64,000 bases of DNA from Daphnia pulex. Taxonomy: Eukaryota; Arthropoda; Branchiopoda; Diplostraca; Daphniidae. The notes below the pieces were generated by a model. The model made no database searches. It was not told where the DNA came from and saw nothing but the letters and a program-made list of their open reading frames with translations. The DNA is taken from contig NC_060018.1 of the NCBI RefSeq assembly GCF_021134715.1, positions 3,303,501 through 3,367,500 on the forward strand. Reading direction: 5' to 3'. Numbering within the stretch: position 1 is the first letter of the stretch; every line of letters starts with the position of its first letter. The position numbers and the translations under genes were made by a program. Shown in pieces: positions 49,524 through 61,103 of the stretch.

Positions 49524-51322
49524 AAACAACATCACAAACAATCATACAAAAAGGATCATCTAATTGACTTTGAAGACCATTTTTTTCTATGCAGCGTTTT
49601 ATTTTTGTTTTATTTTTGTCTTATTTTTCAAACCAGCGAATCGACAGTATTTTTAATCCGGACGATGCGCTCCCTGGCGGAATTTGTTTTTCGTGTTTGT
49701 TTGATTTGTTTCCATCCATCCAATTTTTTTACAAAAAAAAAAGAAACCAGATTTTCGTCATAATAAGCAAAAGTATCAACCATGTCGTTTTTTAAAGAAA
49801 TAAAATAAAAATTCCCCCAACAATTTTCGGTAGTGCGACGATGGGCTTACAATCTGTCGCGCTGGCGGATGTGTGTAAATAAAGGATCCCATTCTCTCTC
49901 CAGCATCTCCTCAGAAAGAAAAGAAAATGTTTTGCTCCTCTCTCTGTTGGTATTCTTTTTTGTTATCATATGAACCCCCAAGAAAAAAAAATTTGAAAAC
50001 CTTTTAACCATATTTGAAAGGAGTAATTAATGTAATAGGCTATGCACAACGCGGTGGAGAATTTTCACAATCTTTTTCCTCAACAAAATGCATTCTCCCC
50101 CCCCCCCACTCCCATGATTTTGATGCGTGTTTTTTTGTATCTTTGGTTTCCTTGAAACGAAATAAACGGCTTTGTGTACTGCCAACACTTTTGTTTATGT
50201 CTGTAGAAACAATTTCCAGGTCGTCGACAGGTTTCTAGAGTTGATTTGCTGCATGGCAACGTAAGGCAATCATCGTAAGAAGAAAATAACGAGCCTCGCC
50301 TGCATATTACACGGGCTGGCTGGCTGCTGCCCGTAGACCGATCCAGGTAGAATTGGATCGATAACACCACGGCCACCGTCTGTGTATGTTTTGAATCCCC
50401 CGTACGGAAATAGCCATAAAAAAACCTAATAAATAAAGAAGCACGCGAACTGTGGAGCGCGGTCAAGCCAGAAAGGCAGACCGCACAATCATCAATAATT
50501 CATCATCGCGCAAATAGGAATGACAAGTCATGTCTTATCACTTGAATGAGTTGGCCTGGAAACCGTTCAGTTTGGGGGACCATACACTACATTTTATATT
50601 CTGTACTACACGAATGATGCTCTATTGTGCATTTATATATAGTGTTTTACAATTTTTCTTGCGTAATCAACTAATCATTTTCGAGCAGCGAAAAAATTCT
50701 TTCCAAATTTTTGGGCATGCCGTTTTGGAAAAGATTTAAGGAAACTGGCAACGTCAATCTCGTGATTTCTGACTATTTTTTATGAACGCAACAAATTCAC
50801 TCAAAAGTATTCGTCTAGATCGTTGTACCGGTATAATATCTGTCCAAAGTTATTTTGCGAGTATGACAAGAAGGCGTCACACGTACACTTGTATTTATTT
50901 TAAAATTTAATAGTTTAGTTAATAGTTTAGTCATTTTAGAGCTATGTATCAAATATATTGTTTAAGTCATTTTCACTGACAATTCAAATTCAGCGCCACA
51001 ATTACAAAATTGTTTCTTGATTTGACCGCTAGGGCACCGTACTTGCAAGCACTCAAACCAAAACAATACTCGAAAAAAGAGAGGCCCATCCCATTCTTCT
51101 TTTATAATTTATAAATAGTTGCCGGAGCGGAGAGTCAGCTTGAAATACGTCAAAATATTTTAAGACAAGTTTACCTTGGGCAGATCGAAACGATCTATTG
51201 AAGAAAAGCAGAAAAGTCGGTGGTAAGAAAGCAAATCCGTGAAACTTTTTTTAATGAATCTTATCACTAAAGCTTGCTAAAAGCCTATTGAATCACTGTT
51301 CAAATACTATAGAGAATCGTTG
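49524..51322. other. Tetraspan E 3' UTR, spacer and 5' UTR of the next unit
   Basis: Starts with the 3' UTR of tetraspan E; polyadenylation hexamers occur at about 49799-49806 and 49876. A C-run lies near 50097-50107. The last 200 bp probably hold an untranslated first exon of the next unit ending at about 51222 (gtg|gtaagaaa) and its acceptor (ctatag) at about 51311. No coding gene is seen between. Confidence 0.4.
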
Positions 51323-51793
51323 ATGGCTGATCCGGATCTGAAATCTATACCAAAGAAAACCCTCAAGAAGGTTATTCAAGAGTGCAATCTTAGTGCATTG
51401 TTATCTTCAGATGAAGGTCAAGCATTTTTCAAGTCATACCTGAGTCATCATCCAGAACACAGCAAGTACTGGAACTTCTACAACTCTGTCAGTGAAATCA
51501 TTTTGAACTCTGACAACCAGGAGCAGCAACTAGACTCAATAAAGGAGTGTTTTGAGAAGCACATTTCCATAGGAGCTGATTCAGAGGATAGGGTTGATGC
51601 CTGTATTCAAAACAGAGCGGATGTAGAGAACTTGTCAAAAGCCATCAACGAAAAGGATTGTGAAAATCTTCAAAAAATTCTAAGTGAAAAGCAGCAATCT
51701 GCTTTTGAATATTTGAATCGAGAAGCTTTTCTCCCCTTGTTGCCTGAATTTAAAGGGTGCACTTCTAAAAAAACAAGCTGTGATCTGAGTTAA
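51323..51793 (+). CDS. Small RGS-domain-like protein (first ORF of a tight pair)
   Basis: Intronless ORF of 156 residues from ATG 51323 (MADPDLKSIPKK) to TAA 51791-51793. The sequence LSALLSSDEGQAFFKSYL, then YWNFYNSVSEI, then IKECFEKHIS, and later LQKILSEKQQSAFEYLN and FLPLLPEF, follows the helix pattern of regulator-of-G-protein-signalling folds. In that fold the first block corresponds to the helix with EGxxxFxxFL and the last to YxxLxxxxxxxFL. Key catalytic residues of true GTPase-activating RGS proteins are not clearly conserved, so it may bind rather than activate a GTPase. An in-frame TTG precedes the ATG; I prefer the ATG. The next ORF begins three bases after the stop, which implies one transcript. 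RGS assignment is by eye and moderate. Confidence 0.7.
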   Translation: MADPDLKSIPKKTLKKVIQECNLSALLSSDEGQAFFKSYLSHHPEHSKYWNFYNSVSEIILNSDNQEQQLDSIKECFEKHISIGADSEDRVDACIQNRADVENLSKAINEKDCENLQKILSEKQQSAFEYLNREAFLPLLPEFKGCTSKKTSCDLS

Positions 51794-51796
51794 ACC

Positions 51797-52233
51797 ATGT
51801 TGGCAACTTTCTGGGAAGACACGTCTGTTTATTACTTTATCACTACTGTCTTTGCCATCATTTGCTTAACACTAACATGCCTCTGGAATGCAAAAAACAT
51901 TACCCCCTCCCCACCTCCCAAAGAACAACAACAGAAAGATGGTTTAGGATTTCTGAGTTCAAGAAAACCTCTTCAGTTGGCTAAGCAGTTGGAAGAAAAA
52001 CTTCCTGAAGAAGTGAAACTCTTGGAAAAGAAGTATTAAACAAACCTAACTTTATATGTACACATTTTTAGATCACTATGAACATTTGGATTTAACATTT
52101 TTACTTTTTATCAAGGGTTGAAACAGAACAAATGGAGGCTATCTACAAGCTGATGCAAAAGCACAGTGCCCAATTTGGAGACACCACAATGGATGACATG
52201 AAAAGTCAAATGCAGCTCTATGGTTTCTCTTGA
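51797..52233 (+). CDS. MXRA7: MXRA7-like single-pass membrane protein (second ORF of a tight pair)
   Basis: Exons 51797-52032 and 52116-52233 join in phase to 117 residues. The N-terminus has one hydrophobic helix (YYFITTVFAIICLTLTCLW). A Pro/Lys/Gln linker follows, then a charged helical region (QLEEKLPEEVKLLEKK). The C-terminal block TEQMEAIYKLMQKHSAQFG with MKSQMQLYG matches the conserved end of vertebrate MXRA7 (pattern E-QL-AIFKLM...FG...V-EQL-LY). Vertebrate MXRA7 has the same plan of a short N-terminal membrane segment, low-complexity linker and conserved tail, but is longer. Its biochemical role is unclear. The start codon sits in a favourable context (aaaccATG) three bases after the upstream stop, so it needs reinitiation, leaky scanning or its own mRNA. 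Confidence 0.75.
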
Positions 52234-53278
52234 AAAGCAAGCAAAGCCCTTTCTGGCATCTCCTAACATGTTGGCCTTCCATATTCTCTGTTGCCTGTTC
52301 CAAGTTGCACCTAAACAAACACTATCTATATAGACTAACCATCGCAACTGCCCAATCCTAAATAACGAAACGACACTACGGAAATGCTAGCTTGTTCTGT
52401 TTCATGTGACTTTATTCTGTTAAACATGTGAAAACTTCATAAATCGATTATCTTCTCCGTGTTTTGCTGAACATTGTTCATTTTTGGTGCGCGTCGACGA
52501 GCGACAACTTTATTTAGAATTAGGGGCTGTTTTCGAATTGACAGTGTAGAAATAAGCTGCTCATCAGTAGGATAAAATGTTGATGTACTAGTCCGTCAGA
52601 AAATAGCGGGTGAAATAACGACTTGACGAGAGATAAGTTGTAAAAATTATGACTAATTGAAGAATGAAAGACAAAAGCAATATTAAAGCAAAAGCCAATG
52701 CGTTGGCAACTATGTCTCACAGAGGACCGATAGGATGCCAAAATTTTTACGTCGAATTCATTCATGTTTTTCAAAGGTGATTGAAATTCTGTGGAGGGTG
52801 TACGTGATTTTCATCAGTTGCCAAAACTTCAAAAGAATCCTACCTCGCTTGTTGTCTTGACATTACTCGGTAGGCTTAAGTAAAAATAGGGAGCATCTGT
52901 TTAAAAATAATATGTGGGGTAAAATCTTGAACTTCCTTGTCTCTTCAAATAGTCGTTAATTTATACCGATGCAAATCTTGTGGCCTTATACAACCCAGTC
53001 AATCATCATCGCATAGATGCGCATTCCTAAATATGTTACTAATACATGCATACATTAATGCATTACAAACATAAAGCATTGGATCAAACTCGATAATGAA
53101 AATTCTTGGGACTGCATACTTGATACAAAATTGAAAATTGAAAAAGAAATTCTAATTTCAAATCCAAACGTGTCCGCTAGATGGTAGTAATGTTTGAGTA
53201 CAATACCAAGTACACACTTGAATGGTGGGCACAAAGACAACTAAACTTTCTCGAGTTTTAGCTATTTAAAAAGGCAGT
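52234..53278. other. Spacer downstream of the MXRA7-like ORF
   Basis: About 1 kb of AT-rich DNA containing the 3' UTR of the ORF pair and the promoter/5' UTR of the BTB gene. No coding exon is supported; the minus-strand open frames lack conserved features. Confidence 0.4.
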
Positions 53279-56200
53279 ATGGCTCGATATTCGGGTTCAA
53301 AACAACTTCAAGGAAATTGGCTGGTAGTTTTTGTTGTTCTTCAGTCATCGAACTAACTTGCTAATTATGGTTTCGATTTTGTAGATTGTCGAATGTAAGG
53401 CCCACACAGCAGACGATACCAGCTTACCTAATTTGAAGGGAATTGAATTTCAATTAGAAAAAGGAGGTTCTGTTATTTGGAAAAATGAACGCAACGTCGA
53501 TTTCCCCCCTACATTCTGTGATACTTATGAAGTATACTCTTCATCTTTTTCAACTTTTGTTCGGTTTGCTGGATTCAGTGGGAGTGTTATTGAATTTCGA
53601 GTAAGGCATCTAGCTTTTTATCATTATTTTACAAAATTGGACTTTTAACTGTATTATGATGACATATTTCTAGGTAGAAAAGCCCTCCCATCAAGAGCTG
53701 ATTCTCTACTTTGATTCGTGGATCATTTTAACATGCAAAAGAATTACAACTAAGACCCAAAGTGGTTTAGACAATCCATTCACTCTCACACATGCACTGG
53801 AAGAAGGATATTTTTCTGACTTTGAATTGTGTGCAGCAAATGGCCATTCAGTAAGTTCATTTTGAACTACAATAATGTTTTTTTTTAATCTAAAATTTTT
53901 TTTTCTAGTTCCAGGTACACAAGACAATTCTCTCTCTTGGTCTAGGTGACTTTGATTGGGAATCCTTGAATGGGTTACCAGAAGCTGTACTTTCTACAGC
54001 ACTACATTTCAGCTATTCCCACCATCTTCCCGCAACACTGAGCAGCCAAACAGCTAAATTATGCATTGAGCATTTCCAAAATCAACAGGCAATGGCAAAC
54101 CTTGTTGAGTTGTGCCAATCTTTCCTAAGAAATACAGCCGCAAGAGTTGATTTGCACAGCCTAGTTAACAGCATTCATTTTTCACTAGAACGTATGATCT
54201 CTATGTTTGATAGTAATAACGAAGCTGATATGCTCGTCAATGCTGCTCGGTTGTGGCAATCGGTCAAACAAAGTTTAGGGTATGTAGAAATTTAATTTAA
54301 ACGTTTATTATTAAAATTTAAAAACAAATCACTTTTTCTTTTCCGTACACAGAGAAGGTGTCCTTGTGGTCATTCGGTTTGTCCAATTATGCGTGACGTT
54401 TACAAAGCATAAAACAGATTTGTCATCTGAAGAACGTCGAGAGGTCATGACGTATTTTCGCTCCAGGCTGCCAGTATTTGTTTCTCAAGTTTATCGCCTT
54501 CTAAAATGCTTCCGCAATCTTATTGGCGGGCTTTCAGCAAGTCAGAATTTTGTCCTGGCCAGCTACATAGCTCCAGAGGTCTGTATAAATATTTTAAGCT
54601 GGTCTCTTCCGTTGTTCTTTGACAGTAATGTTTTCATACCATAATTTTAGGTGGAAGGTGCGTTGTCTGTCATTTGGGCCTTAGCCATAGAATGTAAAAA
54701 TATCACCGAACAGATTGCATTTTCTTTTCGTGCCCAAACTTTGACTGGCCACTGTATTGCTGATACTTTGCTTGACAAAGAAGCCCATAAGCTGAAGAAC
54801 TTGCACGAAAAGCTTTTGCTAGCCGTCAAATTTCTATCACATAAAAAGTTAGTCGTTTCTTTGTTTTTGTTTTTTAGCTAAAAAGTTTACCTTATTAAGT
54901 TTCTTAAACTCACAGGGAAAAGTATACAGAAATGAGTGTATCCTCGCAAGTACGCTCCGTCATGCGAAATATAAAACTTTTTGTGGAAGAGATTCCGTTG
55001 GTCATCTTTCGTCTAGAAGAAATTATCGCTTCTCTGGACGTATCTCTAACCATGGCTGAATTTCAATTCACGTTTTACAACGTTTCGTCAAAAATAGTAC
55101 ACATGGAAATTTCCTTACAATTTTCTACAGTTATTTTAATGGACTATATTAACCAGAACCAGACAATTAGTCATCTGAGAGAAATCAAAACGGAACCTAA
55201 CGTTCGCGCCTTACTTCAGCAAGTCTGCGATTTGGTGCAGCGAGAAGAATTGAACGCGGCATTGATTGGATTGGAACTTCTAGAAAACACTGGACCGTCT
55301 ACTACACATTCCACATGTCCACCCAACACTGAATCTACTGGAGCTGACTCTTTGCCGACGTACCTAATTGATGAAAATTAACTTTTAATATTTTTACCTT
55401 ACTCATTGATGATTCGACAGGAATGGCGACTTAAGTATGTTTGGCCCGCTGTGTCGCGAGCCTATGGCAAGCAAAAGTCCCCTTGCTCGCCAAGTGTTTT
55501 TACTTTTGGAAAACCAAAATAATTCAGACCTAGAATTTGTACTTCCATCTGATGCTGATGCGAGCCAAATTAGCCATTTGGTCAAAGCACACCGTGTAAT
55601 ATTAGCTGCAAGATGTCGTTGGTTTCATCGTGCTCTTTTGTCTGGAATGCGAGAAGCAATTGACAGGTATACAACAGCAAAATATGCTTTTGACATCTTT
55701 GTCGTGTTTAAACTGCCCTTTTCTGACAAGGAAAATCACATTGCCCGACTGTTCTGCCCAGCTGCTATCACTATTTCTCCGTTTCCTTTATGGTGACCAT
55801 ATTGATCAAACTACTCTCAGTAATGAACAACTGATAGAGTTGTTAATCATGGCTGACCGGTTTGAGGTCGAACAACTTAGTGCCGGCTGTCAGACTGTTT
55901 TGACCTCTCGTTTAGACAATTCAAACGTTCTGTGTATGCTAGCCATCGCTGATCAATGGTCGGCTACACAACTTCAGGTATAAACATTTGTCCCGATTTC
56001 TTAATCGTAGTACTTAAAGGCAGGCCATACAATACGGTAATTGTTTGTTTATTAGGAGTCTTGCATTGCCTTTATTTGGAAAAACGGAGATTTGGTTGAC
56101 AAAGAAGGGTTAGAGGACCTTCCTGCTCATCTGAGATCCCAAGTGCAGCTTCATACTTCAAACTCGAATACGTATTTTTCAAAAAATTATTCACAACAAT

Positions 56201-56769
56201 AATTTTTTAAAACCTATTAACAAACTATAAATATTTATTGCTACAATCCAGATCGAAGCATCACTGGCTAAGTTCATCGCTCTATAGCGGAGATACCTAC
56301 CGCGATATGTGGTATGAATAGGATTACACATAACTTGAATATCTGTATATTGATTTATTTTGTTTGTTGCAGGGGGGTGACCAGTAGTGATCGAAGTAGC
56401 AGTAGTAGGAGTAGCAGTTCTAGTTCCAGTAGTAGCAGTAGTAGTAAGGAGAGCGTGGATCTTTTGCAAGAATTGACGAATGAAATGCGTATTGCTGTAG
56501 CTGAAGTGGAACAAGAGGTTTTTTGAATATTGGTTGATTTGCCTCGAAAATCTTGGGCCTCTAATTTTGTTTTTCTTGTCCCTTAGCAACAGGAACAGCT
56601 TCTGGAAAATTGTGTCTCGGCTCTTGAAGATATCCTCGGAGGTGAAGTTTCTAGGCCTGAGCTTTTGCGGTTAGCCCTGGCGGCTGACTGTGACATTAAT
56701 AGAGCCGTCAACTATTACCTTGCGCAGCCGGATCCTAGTAACGTTAGTACCAAAGGTTCCAGTAAATAA
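53279..56769 (+). CDS. Double-BTB protein with C-terminal UBA-like domain
   Basis: Twelve exons join in phase to 870 residues: 53279-53323, 53385-53600, 53674-53850, 53909-54279, 54353-54578, 54651-54847, 54916-55359, 55421-55666, 55731-55977, 56056-56171, 56373-56517 and 56587-56769. An N-terminal beta-rich region is followed by a degenerate BTB-like region at about 125-230 (FSDFELCAANGHSFQVHKTI). A long helical region follows, then a clear BTB at about 585-690 (SDLEFVLP..., VKAHRVILAARCRWFHRALL, LLSLFLRFLYGDHID). A poly-Ser linker leads to a UBA/CUE-like three-helix segment at about 820-860 (LLRLALAADCDINRAVNYYL). BTB plus a ubiquitin-binding-type domain suggests a Cullin-3 or ubiquitin-linked adaptor; this is inference and I cannot name the family. 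The in-frame TAA at 55379-55381 lies in an intron, so this is one gene. A polyadenylation hexamer overlaps the final stop. Confidence 0.83.
56384..56449 (+). repeat. AGT/AGC/AGG-rich run encoding poly-Ser
   Basis: An imperfect trinucleotide repeat inside the BTB gene. It encodes mostly serine with a few Arg and lies between the BTB and UBA-like regions, where a flexible linker tolerates length change. Confidence 0.85.
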
Positions 56770-58212
56770 ATATTCAAACTTTCCCCACTCGTGATGCATA
56801 CATTTTAAATTTCCGCCGATCGTTCTGTTTCAACAGCTGCTCGAATGTTTCATCAACCATTGTATTGGTTTTCTTGCGTGGTTTCCCTCACTTGCTATCG
56901 CCTATTCACACCCCATTAAAAATATCGTTTAATATTATAATGATTGTTTACGGTTCTTTTTTTGGTTAATCTTGTATTTTATTCTGGTATTTTATTGATG
57001 GACGACGTTTTGTATTCTATAATTATTTCTGTGAACCGTCTCGTTACTTATGACGTCGATTGTGCAATCATCTCTAAATTATTACTTTATAGAAGAGTGG
57101 CTATATAATTATCGGAATTATCCCACTTCCGCATTAGTCTTTTTTTTTGTCATTTAGTTTTTCTTAATTCGAATACACAGTTGTAAAAGTGTCGTTAACT
57201 TCTGTCAAGTTTCTGTCAAGAAAGTAAGAAACCTACAATCGCGTACAATGTAACAACATTCATCTCTGAGAAAGTTAGCTATTTCATTAAAAACGATTTG
57301 TTACGTTGTAAGCTTTAAATAGGGACGCTTGGATCCTGTTTATGTTCGCTTGTGAGCAAAACCGTTAAAAAGCGTTCTCGAGTGACAAAAGTTGAAAACC
57401 AACACCGACGCTTCAGGTTATTAGGTCGGTTGTTAAAAAATATAAATGAATGATGAATCCCTTTAAAATCCCTCTGACGTCAGCGTGTTTCAGTCACCTC
57501 AAAATTTTCTATTGTTGTGTATTTTCGTAATCTCTCGTTATTTCTTATTTATAGGGAGCTACTCAACTTTTAACCTGCAAAAACCGTAAATGTTGGAAGC
57601 TCAAAAAGTTTGTAGTAGCTGATGCTCTATTCGTCTGTGTTCAAAGTCCTCGTCGTATATAGCGTATATAGATAGATAATTCAGTTTTGGAAGGACAGAT
57701 GACAATTACAGTCTCAACTAACAGATCAAATTTATTCAGACTTTGATCCCTTATCGAACTGAGCCCTGAAATCGAATATCTTTGATTGGAGATTTGGAGT
57801 TGAAGAGCTACATGAAGTTCGTACGTATGTAGTTTATGTTTATGTCGATGATCAGGTGTGATATTTTAAGAAACACACTCGCGTAAATAGAAATGCAATC
57901 ATTTTAAGTGTTTGTGTAATTAATTGTCTCTAATATTCAAGCAATTTTATATAAATTGAATTTCGTTTTTATATATTGTTTTTTGTTAAAGAATCGATTT
58001 AAAAATAAACGCCAATATTCACCACCAGATGACCATTTCGACATTTCGCAACGCCCCCCCACACAAATAATCTCTTGGCTTTGTTGTTGCTGCATTAGAC
58101 CATTTTGAACTTGTTCTGGTTAGTTGCAACACAATAGGCGGGGTAAACAAATAATTTTTCTTCTCGACTCACGTGTCATGAACAAGTGTCGATATAGAAA
58201 CTGAATCTGAAA
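56770..58212. other. Spacer between the BTB gene and concertina
   Basis: About 1.4 kb of AT-rich sequence with no supported exon. It should contain the BTB 3' end and the promoter/5' UTR of the G-alpha gene. Confidence 0.4.
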
Positions 58213-59869
58213 ATGACGAATCTTGTTCACTGCTGCCTACAGTGGAAGTATTCTGACGAAGAGATTGAGCAAATTCAGAGAAGTATAAAGATTGACAAAC
58301 AAATCGAAAGGGAAAAGCACAACAACCGGCGCCAAGTCAAACTTTTGCTCCTTGGAGCAGGTGAGGTTTTTAATTATTAATCAATCTTATTACAACAAAG
58401 TTCAACATTAAAATATGTAAAAATGCAGGTGAGTCGGGAAAATCAACATTTCTCAAGCAGATGCGGATCATTCATGGAGTTAAGTTTGACACAGAAGCTA
58501 TTCACGAGTTTCAATCTATTGTCTACCAGAATATCATAAGAGGCATGCGTGTCTTGGTTGATGCTCGCGAAAAACTACAAATTCCTTGGGAAAATCCAAA
58601 CAATGCAAACTTGGCTCCATTCCTGTTAAGAGTAGATAATGTGATGCAGTTTGATACCAAAGTGTTTATGGAATATGCTGTCTACATTCAACAACTGTGG
58701 TGTGATCATGGTATCAGAGAAGCTTACGACAGAAGAAGAGAATTTCAGCTGGTAAGTGTGCCAACGTTTCACCATTTTTCCTTATTTAGTTTGTGATAAT
58801 CTATCCAACATGCAGATAGTTTGTGCAAGTATAGAAGATTTCCTGTGTTTGGAATGAGATACATATTTCAATGTTATCAGTTATCACCAACATTATATTC
58901 TACCACTGAGTTATCATGAACAATTTAATATTTAGATACAGCTAAGCCCTAGTTCATATGATGTTAATCATGCTTGCCAATATGATTATATCATTCTTTA
59001 TTCTTACAGAGTGACTCTGTTAAGTATTTTTTCGAAAATTTGGAAAGAATTGCCATAAAGGTACACAGAATTTTTGAATTGTTACAGTGTCGATCTTTGT
59101 TTATTTTTGTCATCGTTTTAATTGGTAAATTGTCTGTAGGATTACTTGCCGAATAATCAAGACATTCTTCATGCACGCAAAGCCACTAAAGGCGTAACCG
59201 AGTTTGTTATGACTATAAACTCAATCCCATTCCGCTTCGTGGACGTTGGAGGCCAACGTTCGCAAAGGCAGAAATGGCTTCAGTGCTTTGATTCGGTAAC
59301 AGCCATCCTTTTTCTGGTATCATCTTCGGAATACGACCAAGTTTTAATGGAAGACAGGTAAATACGATAAATTGTGTTGCTGCTTTTTTAAATATAAATT
59401 ATAATCCAAAATATATTTATACATATAGACGGACGAAACGTCTGGAAGAATCGAAGAACATTTTTGATACTATCGTCAACATTCGTTATTTACTGTCAGT
59501 TGCTTTTATCCTGTTTCTGAACAAAACTGACCTTCTTAAAGCCAAGCTTTTGACTCGAGCTTCTAATATTGCACTCTACTTTCCCGAGTATCAGGTATGT
59601 GTTACTTTTTTCCGTACAGACCTTTTTCTTTAATATAATGTTATCCAGATTTCAAGAATTCTTAAAAATTTTTTCAGGATGATCCATTTGATTTGTCTAA
59701 AGTCCAAGCCTTCATTTTAAATATGTTTGTATCTACTCGACGTAACAACCACCAAGTGCTTTATCATCATTTTACTACGGCTGTTGATACTGAAAATATA
59801 AACAAAGTTTTCGGTGCCGTCAAGGATTTCATTCTTCAAAAGCACCTGAAAGAAATTATGCTCCAATAG
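58213..59869 (+). CDS. cta: Heterotrimeric G protein alpha subunit, G12/13 class (concertina)
   Basis: GTP-binding switch that couples GPCRs to RhoGEFs and so to Rho, myosin II and cell-shape change. Exons 58213-58360, 58429-58751, 59010-59060, 59140-59357, 59429-59594 and 59678-59869 join in phase to 365 residues. Motifs: P-loop [12 protein letters not shown], switch I with [11 protein letters not shown] (catalytic Arg and Thr), switch [15 protein letters not shown] with the catalytic Gln, NKTDLL for guanine binding, and TTAVDTENI near the end. The [15 protein letters not shown] and [15 protein letters not shown] strings and the C-terminus LKEIMLQ are diagnostic of G12/13. The N-terminus [11 protein letters not shown] has two adjacent cysteines suited to palmitoylation and no myristoylation Gly. 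Probable polyadenylation signal at 60204-60209. Confidence 0.97.
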
Positions 59870-60459
59870 GCATATATATCCTGAATTGAAGTCAACTGAA
59901 TCCGACATTATAGGCAAGCCGTTGTAAAGAATCTTTTAAATTGGATCGACTCTTGAGACGACCTATTTTTATGTCAAGAGCCTGTAAAATCGATTCTTAT
60001 TCTTCTGTACATAAGATTTATTAAGTGCCCTTGAAAATTGCTCAGATTATTTGTGTCCGTTCTACTCGGCTCGTCTCTGAATATCCATATCATCGTTTGC
60101 CTTTTTTTTAAATAAGACCCTGTTACCCCGAGTTATTTTTATTCTCATCACAATTGCCATGCTCATAGAACATGAATCACTTGTTGAATGATAGTCATCC
60201 TCAAATAAAGCATTCCCTGATTCTTGATAATTGTAAGGGATAAAGAATTCCAATTAAGGTCGGAGAAAATATAAAACAGTTTACATTTGTCGTACGAACA
60301 ATTGTTTTCAGTTTCGTTTAAAAATTTTTCTGCAAAATCGATTCAATTAAACAAAACAATTTGGGATTTTAAAATATAAAACAAATGTTTAGGAACCACA
60401 CATGAAATATTTATTAGGCTCCACTTCAGGAGTTAACACATTACATTAGCAAGTAATAA
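59870..60459. other. Convergent 3' spacer, cta / ANKRD49-like
   Basis: About 590 bp with the two facing 3' UTRs. An aataaa for cta lies at 60204-60209, and tttatt (the minus-strand hexamer) lies at 60410-60415. No exon is seen. Confidence 0.5.
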
Positions 60460-61103
60460 TTAAATACAATTCAAGGCTTCATTTACAATATCAAAGAGTT
60501 GTGAGTAAGGTCCACATCTACAAGATATTTCATAGGCTGTTTCACCATTAGTGCTCAAAATATTTGAATTAATCAAAGGGTGGTTTAACAAAATAAGCAA
60601 AGTGTCATAGGCAGTAGAATTGGATGAGGCCAAGTGTAATGGTGTGAGTCCACCTCTAGTTACCGAATTAACATTAGCACCCCATTCCAACAGTAAAGCC
60701 ACACACAAACTACTATTCCATTTGCTCGCTGAATGCAATGGTTGCCAGAGTTCATTGGTCAATGCATCTGCTTTGGCATTGTGTTTGAGTAGTAACTCTG
60801 CAATGTTCAAATGATTTTCATAGCAGGCCCTATGAAGAGGACTGTAGCCATCACAGTCTTTCACATGAACCAATGCTGGATTACTTTGAACCAAAGTTTC
60901 AACTATGTCAATTTCTCCTTTAGCTGCAGCCCAAAGAATTTCTTTCTCCGGAGTTTCTGTAAGGAAACTATTTTAAATTTTGTTTTGATTTTAAATGGCA
61001 CAGCAAACGGACATGGCTGACGTATCAGTTTCATTTCAAAGTGTAACGCTTTATTACCGTGTGGATTTTGTTCCTCTTCTACGTCATCATCGTCGGTGTC
61101 CAT
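60460..61103 (-). CDS. ANKRD49: ANKRD49-like ankyrin-repeat protein
   Basis: Two exons, 61103-61058 and 60956-60460, join in phase to 180 residues. A very acidic start (MDTDDDDVEEE) is followed by EILWAAAKGEIDIVETLVQ and ankyrin repeats. Visible repeat cores are DGYSPLHRACYENHLNIAEL, LWQPLHSASKWNSSLCVALL and GGLTPLHLASSN. The C-terminal block ETAYEISCRCGPYSQLFDIV matches the end of vertebrate ANKRD49, as do the SKWN-type third repeat and the acidic start. Vertebrate ANKRD49 is about 240 residues, so this one has a shorter N-terminus. It is expected to be a protein-binding adaptor, nuclear in vertebrates by report; no catalytic motif exists. Its 3' end faces that of cta. Confidence 0.85.

Noticed and set aside
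55360-55420. Stop codon at 55379-55381 suggesting two genes, with the BTB part separate
   Set aside because: A GT at 55360 and AG at 55420 remove the stop and join the flanking exons in phase, giving one continuous protein.
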